Assembly: GCA_003513495.1 (NCBI GenBank)
Contig: DOPM01000025.1
Coordinates: 36,739-100,738, forward strand
Reading direction: 5' to 3'
Length of the DNA: 64,000 nucleotides
Source of the DNA: Desulfosporosinus sp.
GTDB lineage: Bacteria > Bacillota > Desulfitobacteriia > Desulfitobacteriales > Desulfitobacteriaceae
The notes under the pieces are model-generated. The model ran no database searches. It was given only the letters and a program-made list of their open reading frames with translations, and was not told where the DNA came from. Made by a program: the position numbers and the translations under genes. Of this stretch, positions 41,148-49,702 are shown piece by piece; the stretch's first letter is position 1, and each line of letters opens with the position of its first letter.

Positions 41148-41154
41148 CTAGATA

Positions 41155-42318
41155 TTACATTGCATTTTTGTAGATTTGGATTACTTGCTCTAAGGTGGCG
41201 GTGCGAGGATTGGTAAATTGACAAGCATCTAGCTTGGCATTACCAGCCATCAGTTCAAAGTCTTCTTCTTTGACGTTCAATTCTTTTAAGCCTGAAGGAA
41301 TTCCGACATCAGCAGACAAGGTGGCGATTGCGGTCAAACATTTTTCTGCAGCATCTCTGACTGATAGTCCATCAATATTTTCTCCCATAGCCTCAGCAAT
41401 CTCAGCAAAACGATCGAGGTTACCAATCATATTAAAGCGTGAGACGTGGGGAAGAAGGATTGCGTTACATACACCATGAGGTAAATTATAGAATCCACCT
41501 AATTGGTGAGCCATAGCATGGACATAACCTAAACTGGCATTATTAAAGGCCATCCCAGCTAACAATTGTGCATAAGCCATTTTGTCACGGGCCTCAAAAT
41601 CATCGCCATTAGCTACTGCACGACGTAGATATTTAGGAATTAATTTGAAAGCCATTAAGGCAGCCGAATCAGTCACCGGTGTGGCAGCTGTGGAAACATA
41701 TGCTTCAACAGCATGAGTGAGAGCATCCATTCCTGTAGCAGCGGTTAAGCTAGGAGGTTGTTTCATCATTAGCAAGGGATCATTAATCGAGACATTGGGG
41801 GTAACATGCCAATCAACGATAGCCATTTTTATATGACGCTCAGCGTCGGTAATAATACAGAATCTGGTCATTTCAGCGGCTGTACCAGCTGTCGTATTAA
41901 TAGCAATCATTGGAGCCATTGGCAATGGGGATTTGTCGACGCCTTCGTAGTCATTAATTCTTCCGCCGTTACCTGCAACAAGACCAATTCCCTTGGCGCA
42001 GTCATGGGAAGACCCTCCGCCTACAGAAACGATTAAGTCGCATCCTTCTTTGGTATAAATGTCAAATCCATCATGTACATTTTTATCTGTAGGGTTAGGT
42101 TCAGCGCCACTATAAATTACAACACTAACGCCTTCTTTTTCTATGATATCAGCAATTTCCTGAGCCATACCAATTTTTTCAAGAAAGGCATCAGTTACGA
42201 GAAGAACTTTTTTTCCACCCAGTAATTTTGCTTGTTTACCTGTTTCTTGTGCTGCTCCAGCACCCATAAGATTCACTGTTGGCATGTAGTACCCGTACAC
42301 TTGATGAACTATTGACAT
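41155..42318 (-). CDS. Iron-containing (type III) alcohol dehydrogenase
   Basis: 387 residues from ATG 42318, after TTGGAGGAAACG. The Fe-ADH signatures are VSVGGGSSHDCAKGIGL, NTTAGTAAEMTRFCIITD, AATGMDALTHAVEAYVS and AMAHQLGGFYNLPHGVCNA, including the metal-binding His/Asp residues. It interconverts an alcohol and aldehyde with NAD(P). Proximity to a tungsten aldehyde oxidoreductase suggests alcohol-aldehyde-acid metabolism, but the two are not in one operon. Confidence 0.93.
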   Translation of the reverse strand: MSIVHQVYGYYMPTVNLMGAGAAQETGKQAKLLGGKKVLLVTDAFLEKIGMAQEIADIIEKEGVSVVIYSGAEPNPTDKNVHDGFDIYTKEGCDLIVSVGGGSSHDCAKGIGLVAGNGGRINDYEGVDKSPLPMAPMIAINTTAGTAAEMTRFCIITDAERHIKMAIVDWHVTPNVSINDPLLMMKQPPSLTAATGMDALTHAVEAYVSTAATPVTDSAALMAFKLIPKYLRRAVANGDDFEARDKMAYAQLLAGMAFNNASLGYVHAMAHQLGGFYNLPHGVCNAILLPHVSRFNMIGNLDRFAEIAEAMGENIDGLSVRDAAEKCLTAIATLSADVGIPSGLKELNVKEEDFELMAGNAKLDACQFTNPRTATLEQVIQIYKNAM

Positions 42319-42757
42319 ATTCGTTTCCTCCAATTTTTTGTAGTTTTGAATGTCTTCTTGGCGATATAGTCATTCTTCCCTAAACTGGTTGAATATATCT
42401 ATTGCAAGACTCATGCCAAGAGTCTGAAAAATTTGATTCGTCTGTTTCTATGCCTATTACCCGAGGGATTGTAGAGTTATTTTTCTAATTAATTCGAACT
42501 TTAGTAATATATTAATACATTTTAAGTGCTCTAGTCTGGCACACTTGTCATCATTGAAGTGCCATTTATGAACACTTTATGACTGATCTTTTATAAAACA
42601 ACAGATGGGTATAAAGGTCAGACCAAGTATGATACTTGGCTAACTCAAGGGACCTGGCCACCAAATATGCAAACTTCTAAGTTGTCTGGCATTTAAGACA
42701 AACGCTACGCGTCTTTTTACCATACATGTCTTTGCTATAAAAGCAACTTAAGCGCTA

Positions 42758-42820
42758 TGTCATCCTGAAGGAGGAACGACTGAAGGATCTAGATCCTTCG
42801 CTGCGCTCAGGATAACATGA
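42758..42820. repeat. Dispersed TGTCATCCTGA palindromic repeat, full copy
   Basis: Begins TGTCATCCTGAAGGAGG, with central GAAGGATCTAGATCCTTC, and ends CTCAGGATAACA. Its halves are inverted copies. The same family is seen at 46243-46302, 53737-53798, 56161-56193 (half) and 18739-18760 (degenerate). Confidence 0.75.
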
Positions 42821-42864
42821 GTGAAAGAGGCCCCAAAGTTATACTTTCTAATACGTTCAAAAAA

Positions 42865-42891
42865 ACGACAAATGCGTAGAGCATTTGTCGT
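42865..42891 (-). terminator. Intrinsic terminator of the moeA operon
   Basis: ACGACAAATGC (42865-42875) and GCATTTGTCGT (42881-42891) form a perfect stem, followed on the minus strand by a run of seven T. It lies 42 bp past the MoeA-fusion stop. Confidence 0.9.
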
Positions 42892-42932
42892 CATCATCAT
42901 TATTTCCTTCGACTAAATTTTCCAAGAACCTA

Positions 42933-44840
42933 TTAGGAGTAAAAAAACCCGGTATCTCGGACATCATATCCACCCAAAGCCATAACTTCGTCTTGGAAGG
43001 CTTTACTTTGGATAACCGAAATCATTGCCTTCATCCGGGGTTCCCCGAGATATTCACGCGGAATCGCTAGATCATACCTCTCTTCCCCGATGAAAACAAA
43101 ATCTAAGCCTAATGCCTCAGCTGCGCTTTGAATACCCAACCCGACATCAGCTGCTCCCGAAGCGACCGCTATAGCGACCGCTAGGTGCGTAAATTCCTCC
43201 CGCTCGTATCCTAAAATTTGTTCCTTACGTAGACCTTGCTTTTGAAGCAAGTAATCGAAAAGCACTCGAGTTCCTGAGCCACCCTGTCGGTTAATAAATC
43301 GGACGCCTGGCTTCGTGAAGTCTTCTAGGGTCCTTATGTTTAGCGGATTTCCTTTTGGTACAATAAGAACTTGAGTCCTATAGACTAAGTTCATCAAGGC
43401 AACATCTTTTCCCGGTAAGAAGCGTTGTAAATATGAGTGATTGTACTCCCCTGTCTCCGGATCAAGTAAGTGAATTCCCGCAAAGTGAGCTTCCTCTTTG
43501 CGCAAGGATAAAATGCCAGCCAGACTCCCCACATGGGCTGAAGCAATCCCTCCATATCCCCCTCTAGCCTTCATATGGCTGCTTAAAACATCCAAGGTGA
43601 GGTCATGGGAGCCAATACACACAAGAGTCTCCTCTAACTCTGAAACAGGGCGTAAAAGCTCCACGGGGACTGTTTCTCCCTCATGAAACCCTTCCTGTAA
43701 GCGTGGAACCCGCAACATCCCATCCGCTCTCACCAAGCTCATCGTTACACCCGCACCCCGACTTAAAGGAGCCGCTACCCAGCGTTCTCCAACTTTACCC
43801 ACTTTAACTCGCACGAATTCTTCACTACCTAAGGAAGAGAAAACTTTCTTGCTAATTACAGCATCCAGCGTAGCTTGAGAGTCTTTACCTAAACCTTGAT
43901 AATGCTTAACCCAAGGTTCTAGGAATAAATGGGCCGTCAAATAAGCGGATACAGGGTAACCAGGAATTCCAATGGTTGGCTTACCTTGAACCTCTCCTAA
44001 GACAACGGGTTTACCGGGTTTAATTGCTACTCCATGAAGATAAAGGGTCCCATGCTTTTCTACCAGATGGGAGGTATAGTCATCCCGGCCCTGGGATGAT
44101 CCTGCAATGATCACTAAGATATCCTGAGAGGCTGCCATCTGCAAAATAGCCGCTTCCAGCTGCTCGGGTTTATCAGGTGTAATTGGCCATATCGTTGCTG
44201 TTCCACCCCACTCCTGTACCAAAGAAGCCAATACTGTAGAATTACTATCAACGATATCTCCCACTTGGAGATCGGCCTCTACAGGACGGATTTCATCTCC
44301 GGTAGGCAAAATTCCTACCCTTGTCTTACGCCTAACCTCTAACTCTAATACCCCGGCAGCTAGTAAGGCCCCTTGATCTTGAGGACGTATGCGATGGTGA
44401 ATGGGCAACAGCACTTCCCCCTCAACAATGTCCTCCCCTACTGGACGAACATGATTCCAAGGCACAATTGGGGCTTGAAGTAAAATTCCACGTTTCCCTA
44501 ATTCTAAAACATCTTCGAGCATGACGACTGCATCCATGCCTTCTGGAAGGGGATCCCCAGTATCGACTTGAATAGCTTGAACTCCGAGTTCTAACCAACG
44601 GGGTTCCCGCTCTGAGATTCCATGCGTGTCCTTAGCTCTAATAGCATATCCATCCATGGCAGAAGCAGCAAAATGGGGCGAGCTTTTTTTGGCCCGTACG
44701 ATTGTCCCCGTAATTCTATGCAGCGCTGAACGTACATCTACCCGTTCATTTTTAGGAATACAGCTCCTCGCAAGCCTATCCATCATTAACTCTAGCCCTT
44801 CTTGCCAAGCCGTATTTTTAAGATATATTTGGCGTTCCAC
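42933..44840 (-). CDS. MoeA fused to C-terminal substrate-binding-protein domain
   Basis: 635 residues from GTG 44840, 7 nt after GGGAGG. The in-frame GTG at 44918 lacks a ribosome site. Residues 1 to about 400 are MoeA: SAMDGYAIRAKD, DTGDPLPEGMDAVVM, LPTGDEI, IAGSSQGRDDYTSH and IGIPGYPVSAYLTA. After about residue 415 a COG1910-type ligand domain follows (FINRQGGSGTRVLFDYLL, ADVGLGIQSAAEALGLDF, EERYDLAIP). MoeA inserts Mo or W into molybdopterin. The extra domain may bind the oxyanion or cofactor. Second of two adjacent moeA genes. Confidence 0.9.
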   Translation of the reverse strand: MERQIYLKNTAWQEGLELMMDRLARSCIPKNERVDVRSALHRITGTIVRAKKSSPHFAASAMDGYAIRAKDTHGISEREPRWLELGVQAIQVDTGDPLPEGMDAVVMLEDVLELGKRGILLQAPIVPWNHVRPVGEDIVEGEVLLPIHHRIRPQDQGALLAAGVLELEVRRKTRVGILPTGDEIRPVEADLQVGDIVDSNSTVLASLVQEWGGTATIWPITPDKPEQLEAAILQMAASQDILVIIAGSSQGRDDYTSHLVEKHGTLYLHGVAIKPGKPVVLGEVQGKPTIGIPGYPVSAYLTAHLFLEPWVKHYQGLGKDSQATLDAVISKKVFSSLGSEEFVRVKVGKVGERWVAAPLSRGAGVTMSLVRADGMLRVPRLQEGFHEGETVPVELLRPVSELEETLVCIGSHDLTLDVLSSHMKARGGYGGIASAHVGSLAGILSLRKEEAHFAGIHLLDPETGEYNHSYLQRFLPGKDVALMNLVYRTQVLIVPKGNPLNIRTLEDFTKPGVRFINRQGGSGTRVLFDYLLQKQGLRKEQILGYEREEFTHLAVAIAVASGAADVGLGIQSAAEALGLDFVFIGEERYDLAIPREYLGEPRMKAMISVIQSKAFQDEVMALGGYDVRDTGFFYS

Positions 44841-44919
44841 GTTTTTGCCTCCCACTTTAGCAGTTTCTAATGTTTCAAGACACCCATAGGTAAACGTTAA
44901 AAACATTCTGTCACTCACT

Positions 44920-46161
44920 TTAACGCAAAAGACGAAAAGAGACCTCTTTCCCCGCTTCTATACCCTCTGTATCTAGGCCAATATGCACGATGGCATCAGC
45001 GAGTACCATGGTTCGAATTAAGCCAGACTTTCCTCGAACTGGCTCAACCTGCCAGCCTTCTCCATCGGGTATAAGACGTACTCGTACAAACTCCTCTCGC
45101 CCACTTCCGGAATATAAGTTTTGGGATAACGTCCCCTTTGGCAGGGGGGCAACTTGCGGGTTTATAACGGAACCATCTAACCACGGACGAACCAGGGCAT
45201 CGAAAACAATCATTGCCGAGGCCGGATGTCCGGGAAGTCCAATCATCATTTTACCCTCTACGACTCCACCAATCGTTGGCTTACCTGGCCTAAGGGCTAA
45301 GCCATGAAAAAGCAATCCTGGCTCTCCTAGTTCGCTGATCAGTTGGGCAGACAGATCACGCAACCCTACTGAACTCCCGCCAGAAAGTAAAACAATATCA
45401 TTTTCCTTTAACATTTGGGTGAGGACTGCGCGAAGCTCTTCTAAATCATCTTTCACGATACCGTAATGCCGTGCTTCAGCACCACTAGCTAAGGCCTGTC
45501 CAAGTAGTGTATAGCCATTGATATCTCTTGACTGGCCTGGAAGAGGTTCTAGCTCTGGAGAAATAATTTCATCCCCAGTCGACAGAATTCCGACGTGAAA
45601 TCGGGGTAAAACGGGAACATATGCTAGCCCAAGAGACGCCAAAAGCCCCATTTCCTGGGCTCTGATTCGTGTGAACTTCGAAAGAATAACTTCCCCGACT
45701 GTCAAGTCTTCCCCAATGTCAATGAGGTTTTCTCCTGGGGCAACAGCCTTAGTAACTCCATAAAGTGTTCCACCAAAGTGTTCAAGTCGTTCAACCATTA
45801 CGACAGCATCCGCACCCTCTGGAAGCATTCCGCCTGTAGGTATTAGAATCCCCTTGCCTTTTTCCAAGGGGTTGGTAGGAGCTTCACCCATCCGTATTTC
45901 TCCACAACACTCTACTAATGCAGGCATACTTTCACTGGCTCCAAATGTATCCGCAGCTCGAACGGCCATTCCATCCATGGTAGATTTTCGAAAATGCGGC
46001 ACTGAACAGGTTGCCGGAATATCTTGAGTTAGAATACGTCCCAGTGATTCCGTTAAGGGTATCTTTTCAACACGCTCATAGAATGAAAGAACATAGGGCT
46101 TTAAGGCTTCTATCGCTTCAGTTAATGTCTGAACTTTGAATAACTCACTAGTGCTTCCCAT
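44920..46161 (-). CDS. moeA: Molybdopterin molybdenumtransferase MoeA
   Basis: 413 residues from ATG 46161, 9 nt after AAAGGTG. MoeA motifs are FRKSTMDGMAVRAADT near residue 60, IPTGGMLPEGADAVVMVE, ILSTGDEI, LLSGGSSVGLRDLSAQL and MIGLPGHPASAMIVFDAL. It has no extra C-terminal domain. Having a plain MoeA next to a fused paralogue suggests division of labour, perhaps molybdenum against tungsten or different client enzymes. That is inference. Confidence 0.94.
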   Translation of the reverse strand: MGSTSELFKVQTLTEAIEALKPYVLSFYERVEKIPLTESLGRILTQDIPATCSVPHFRKSTMDGMAVRAADTFGASESMPALVECCGEIRMGEAPTNPLEKGKGILIPTGGMLPEGADAVVMVERLEHFGGTLYGVTKAVAPGENLIDIGEDLTVGEVILSKFTRIRAQEMGLLASLGLAYVPVLPRFHVGILSTGDEIISPELEPLPGQSRDINGYTLLGQALASGAEARHYGIVKDDLEELRAVLTQMLKENDIVLLSGGSSVGLRDLSAQLISELGEPGLLFHGLALRPGKPTIGGVVEGKMMIGLPGHPASAMIVFDALVRPWLDGSVINPQVAPLPKGTLSQNLYSGSGREEFVRVRLIPDGEGWQVEPVRGKSGLIRTMVLADAIVHIGLDTEGIEAGKEVSFRLLR

Positions 46162-46242
46162 GCTCAAATTCACCTTTCATGATCTAATTTTTGTCTTATA
46201 GTGGAAGTTTTGAAGCACATGAAATTTCGTCGATAAATTATC

Positions 46243-46302
46243 TGTCATCCTGAGCGTAGCGAAGGATCTGGATCCTTCAGTCGTCCCTCCTTCAGGATGA
46301 CA
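46243..46302. repeat. Dispersed TGTCATCCTGAG palindromic repeat, full copy
   Basis: Starts TGTCATCCTGAGCG, has central GAAGGATCTGGATCCTTC and ends TTCAGGATGACA. The outer 11 bases are exact inverted repeats. It sits in the gap between the ThiF-like gene and moeA, splitting what is otherwise one cofactor operon. Confidence 0.8.
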
Positions 46303-46358
46303 CAGTGCTTATGGCTTTCATAGCAATGACACTGTGCTTGCATTGTATAGTAAAGATT

Positions 46359-47051
46359 TTATATATCACCGATTTCAAATCGATCAAATTCCATTGTTAG
46401 TAAATCCACCTGCAACCACGCACGACGTAGAGCAGGCATCCGTCCAATCAGTATCTTTATACCCTCTGCTACACTTAGACTGGCTAAGACCGCCGGCGTA
46501 AACGCTGGATTACCCCAGGAACTCTCTACGCCCTTTTCCCCATGCCCAAATAAGCGCAAAACGCTAAAGTCCCCTGGCAAACTTACCCCTATTTGACCAA
46601 ACCAGCCGGCAATACTGGCAAATACAAGTGGTAACTGAAGTTGGTGGCAGACCCTTTCCAAGATAACACGAGCGGATAATGAATCAAGAGCATCAAAAAC
46701 CAAATCAGCTTCCAGCAAAAGTTTTGGCCCCTTCTCCTCGTCAAACCATTCTTTAATCACATCAACTTGTACCTCAGAATTCACACTTCTCAATCGATCA
46801 CGGGCAGCTTCCACTTTCCACTGCCCAATATTCAGTTCAGTGGCCATTATCTGCCGATTAAGATTACTAGCCTCTAAGCGATCTCCATCAATTAACACTA
46901 AGCGCCCGATTCCAATCCGAGCAAGTTCTTCAGCAATATAACCTCCAAGTCCTCCACACCCTACGATTGCTACACATGAAGTAGCAAGCCTGGACTGGTC
47001 CTCGTCAGACAAGGTTTTCTTATTACGATCATAACGACCATTAATCGGCAT
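46359..47051 (-). CDS. ThiF/MoeB-family adenylyltransferase (E1-like)
   Basis: 230 residues, ATG directly after the MoaD stop with AGGAGGGGG upstream. The nucleotide-binding loop is VAIVGCGGLGGYIAEELARI near residue 30, then DGDRLEASNLNRQ. It should adenylate the C-terminal Gly-Gly of the adjacent MoaD-like protein. The CxxC zinc pairs of full MoeB proteins are not visible, so it is the short HesA/ThiF-like form. It probably supports dithiolene sulfur transfer in W/Mo cofactor synthesis. Confidence 0.88.
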   Translation of the reverse strand: MPINGRYDRNKKTLSDEDQSRLATSCVAIVGCGGLGGYIAEELARIGIGRLVLIDGDRLEASNLNRQIMATELNIGQWKVEAARDRLRSVNSEVQVDVIKEWFDEEKGPKLLLEADLVFDALDSLSARVILERVCHQLQLPLVFASIAGWFGQIGVSLPGDFSVLRLFGHGEKGVESSWGNPAFTPAVLASLSVAEGIKILIGRMPALRRAWLQVDLLTMEFDRFEIGDI

Positions 47052-47276
47052 TTAACCCCCTCCTACTGGCGGAAAGAGTGCGATTGTATCTCCATCGTTA
47101 AGAACGTGCTGTTCGTCGACATTCTGCCCGTTGACAAGACAAATAGCAACTTCCTCCGGTTTAATATTTAACGGTTCCAGAACACTCATAACCTTGCTCC
47201 CTTCCGGAAGCTCCCTCTCTTCAACCTTAAATCGGCCATCCCGAAACGTCGCGAATAGTTTTACCGTAACTCGCAC
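47052..47276 (-). CDS. MoaD/ThiS-family sulfur carrier protein
   Basis: 74 residues from GTG 47276, 8 nt after AGGAGG. A GTG at 47282 is too close to it. It has a beta-grasp pattern (VTVKLFATFRDGRFKVEERE, DGDTIALFPPVGGG) ending in the GG tail that is thiocarboxylated. MoaD donates sulfur to molybdopterin. Its stop abuts the start of the E1-like gene. Proximity to the AOR gene resembles the dedicated MoaD/MoeB sets seen near tungsten oxidoreductases. Confidence 0.88.
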   Translation of the reverse strand: MRVTVKLFATFRDGRFKVEERELPEGSKVMSVLEPLNIKPEEVAICLVNGQNVDEQHVLNDGDTIALFPPVGGG

Positions 47277-47374
47277 TGCCACTACCTCCTCTCTGCATTT
47301 CCCGGAAACACAGGATTTTGCTCATACTTGTTAGTTTACAGTGTTCTGACCTTATTATACCATGGTACTTCGAA

Positions 47375-47400
47375 GGGGGGACCCTTAATAGAGTCCCCCC
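47375..47400 (-). terminator. G/C-rich hairpin downstream of the AOR gene
   Basis: GGGGGGAC (47375-47382) and GTCCCCCC (47393-47400) pair around 10 nt, about 90 bp past the AOR stop and before the MoaD gene. No T tract follows on the minus strand, so it may attenuate rather than fully terminate. Confidence 0.45.
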
Positions 47401-47489
47401 CAAATATTTTTGCAAAACTAATCACTACGAAGTCGCAAATTCAACTTATAATCGAAATTTGCACCTGAACATCTAACTCACGTTAAGTT

Positions 47490-49283
47490 CTACATTCCAA
47501 GCTTAGTTAAAAGCTCTGGCTTCGGAACGCCAGCTCCGTCCCATCCACGTTCGGCATAATACTGAGGCAGAAGCTCTGCTAGCTTGAGTGTTTGTCCTTT
47601 CGAGGGGCCATCCACGATAGGATCGTTCAATAAACGTTTGGGGAGTGTGTCCTCCGCCGCAGAGTATCCGACACGTAAATTGTGTAAGCGTTCGTTGTTC
47701 CAAATTCTCTCTCCGCAAGCGAGGAGCTCTTCGTCTGAATAATTTTCACCAGTCACAGCATTAACGAGTGCTGCGTAGTCCGAAAGACCTAGCGCGAAGG
47801 AAGAGAATAAACATAGCCCCAAGGAGTCAATAACAGCTGTTAGGTCTTGGAATATCTTAACCCAAGTTGCTTTTCCCTCGAGGGAAGTACGATCAAGTTT
47901 TTCCGGTAAGCCTAAGACTTCTGGAGAAATCATATACCCACGAACGTGACAACCACCACGATTACTCGTAGCAAATTGGAGGCCTTGACCTTGTACGCCA
48001 CGTGGGTCATAGGCTGGGATTTCTAATTTTTTCACAGTCATTGATAACTCTGGTGCGCCATAGCTTTCCGCTAAGCGATAAGAACCCAAGGCCATTTTGG
48101 CACCCAGACCTTCAGCGTAACCAATTTTGCGCACCCACTCGACCATTCCGGCTGCATTACCAAACTCAAGTGGTGTACCATCCAGCTCTTCAGGCTTAAT
48201 ATAGCCCCTCTGTACCAATTCCATACCCGCTGCAATGGTAGCACCGACAGAAATAGTATCTAACCCTAGTCTATTACACCAGTCGTTGGCCTTATGAATC
48301 GCATCAAAATCGTGAATACCTGAGTTTGAGCCAAACACCCACACAGTTTCATACTCCGGTCCAGCGCCTTCTCCGCCTTCCCATTTGCTATAACGGCCAC
48401 AGGCAATAGGACAGCGATAGCATGGATCTTTTTTGATTAAGTGATTTGCGGTCATTGTTTCTCCGCTGATGAGGTCTGCCTGGGAATCATAAGATTCTTG
48501 GAAGTTATTAACCGGATAAATGCCAGTTTCATTGATAATATTGACAAGGACAGCCGTTCCGTAGGTGGGGAGCCCCTGGCCAGTTACACCATTTTCCCTG
48601 AGTTTGCCTAAAGCTGAGCTCAAGACATTTTTCATAACATCAGCATTGGCATTTTCTACCTTACCAGTTCCGCGGACCAGGATTGCTTTAACATTTTTCG
48701 ACCCCATGACAGCTCCGACTCCACTACGCCCTGCTGCTCTGTAAAGATCATTCATGACTGCTGATATTAAGGAAAGGTTCTCTCCTGCAGGTCCGATGGA
48801 TAAGACCTTAGCTTTGTCATCTCCAAATTCCTGCTTTAAGGTTTCTGTTGTGGCATAAACATCTTTGCCCCATACATGCGCGGCATCCTTAATTTCCACA
48901 ACATCATCCTGAATACTTATATAAACTGGGCGATCAGCTTTACCTTCTAAGATCACCATGTCATATCCAGCAAACTTAAGATGGGCTCCCCATTGTCCTC
49001 CCGAGTTGGAAGAAGCGATTACGCCATTGAGAGGGGACTTCGTCACCACCACATAACGACCAGACGTTGGAGCGTTCGTGCCTGTGAGTGCTCCAGTAGC
49101 AATAAACAATTTGTTCTCAGGAGAAAGCGCATCAACATCTGCGGCTACCTCATCCGCAAACATTTTCCCTGCTAGCCCGCGCCCGCTTAAATATTTCCTC
49201 GCAAGTTCCATGTTTAAAGGTTCAGTGCTTGTTTTTCCTTCCGTAAGATTGACACGCAATACTTTTCCCGTATATCCACCCAT
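47490..49283 (-). CDS. aor: Tungsten-dependent aldehyde:ferredoxin oxidoreductase
   Basis: 597 residues from ATG 49283, after GAGGAGGAAG. The N-terminal AOR domain has GGYTGKVLRVNLTEGK, YLSGRGLAGKMF and SSNSGGQWGAHLKFAGYD. The [4Fe-4S] ligands are CYRCPIAC near residue 285 and a later cysteine in SLGLCLF near 495. SNRGGCHVRGYMISPE belongs to the pterin-binding region. It oxidises aldehydes to acids, or in reverse, with ferredoxin. Context: upstream sigma-54 promoter and divergent activator, downstream MoaD/E1/MoeA genes, and a tungstate transporter 10 kb away, all fitting a tungsten enzyme. Confidence 0.94.
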   Translation of the reverse strand: MGGYTGKVLRVNLTEGKTSTEPLNMELARKYLSGRGLAGKMFADEVAADVDALSPENKLFIATGALTGTNAPTSGRYVVVTKSPLNGVIASSNSGGQWGAHLKFAGYDMVILEGKADRPVYISIQDDVVEIKDAAHVWGKDVYATTETLKQEFGDDKAKVLSIGPAGENLSLISAVMNDLYRAAGRSGVGAVMGSKNVKAILVRGTGKVENANADVMKNVLSSALGKLRENGVTGQGLPTYGTAVLVNIINETGIYPVNNFQESYDSQADLISGETMTANHLIKKDPCYRCPIACGRYSKWEGGEGAGPEYETVWVFGSNSGIHDFDAIHKANDWCNRLGLDTISVGATIAAGMELVQRGYIKPEELDGTPLEFGNAAGMVEWVRKIGYAEGLGAKMALGSYRLAESYGAPELSMTVKKLEIPAYDPRGVQGQGLQFATSNRGGCHVRGYMISPEVLGLPEKLDRTSLEGKATWVKIFQDLTAVIDSLGLCLFSSFALGLSDYAALVNAVTGENYSDEELLACGERIWNNERLHNLRVGYSAAEDTLPKRLLNDPIVDGPSKGQTLKLAELLPQYYAERGWDGAGVPKPELLTKLGM

Positions 49284-49373
49284 GAATCTTCCTCCTCGTT
49301 TCATTTTTTTCAATATTCTTTTAGGGATAATTCAAAACTGCCCGTCCCTAAAGTGATCCTAATCTAAATTATA

Positions 49374-49390
49374 TAGCAATTAACATGCCA
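49374..49390 (-). promoter_or_regulatory. Sigma-54 (-24/-12) promoter of aor
   Basis: On the minus strand TGGCATGTTAATTGCTA carries GG and GC separated by exactly 10 bp, a close match to the sigma-54 consensus TGGCAC-N5-TTGCW. It is about 90 bp upstream of the aor start. The divergent gene encodes a sigma-54 activator with an intact GAFTGA motif. Confidence 0.75.
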
Positions 49391-49578
49391 TATGTTAAAA
49401 ATTTAAAATTTAAAATTAATTAAATCAACATTCCCTTACTAACAAACTAAAACTAACTAAACTAAATAAAAACTAATTAAAATGTATTCTAATTATTAGA
49501 TATGCAATGTTAGACGTTTGCTTTAAGTTTATAAATTTTATTAGTTGTTCCGTATTTGATCAACTTTAATCTTAACTA

Positions 49579-49595
49579 TGTTCCAAAACGGAACA
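49579..49595. promoter_or_regulatory. Palindromic activator site TGTTCC-N5-GGAACA
   Basis: Perfect 6-bp arms around AAAAC, about 190 bp upstream of the sigma-54 promoter, a normal distance for an enhancer-type site. A related half-site TGTTCCGT lies about 30 bp away near 49548. It also lies just upstream of the activator gene itself. The rest of the 419-bp gap is very AT-rich with no gene. Confidence 0.6.
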
Positions 49596-49702
49596 CTTTC
49601 CCCCAACCTAACTTCCCTCTTCTTGTTGTTTCATCAAAACAGGTATGTTATTCTGTCAAATGTAAGGAAAACAATGCTTAGTAAGGAGATGAGAAGAGAC
49701 GT

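Larger units (their letters stand above)
40853..41154. other. Spacer with hairpins and repeats between MoCF gene and Fe-ADH
   Basis: About 300 bp without a gene. It contains the long hairpin at 41008-41054, a second palindrome at 41098-41127 and three TTTGACACG-type direct repeats ending near 41147. Nothing else is recognisable. Confidence 0.5.
42319..42932. other. 614-bp spacer with repeat element and terminator
   Basis: No gene is evident. From the ADH side the first 430 bp are AT-rich and should hold the ADH promoter, although no clear hexamers or sigma-54 element was found. A dispersed repeat follows at 42758-42820 and the moeA operon terminator at 42865-42891. Confidence 0.5.
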
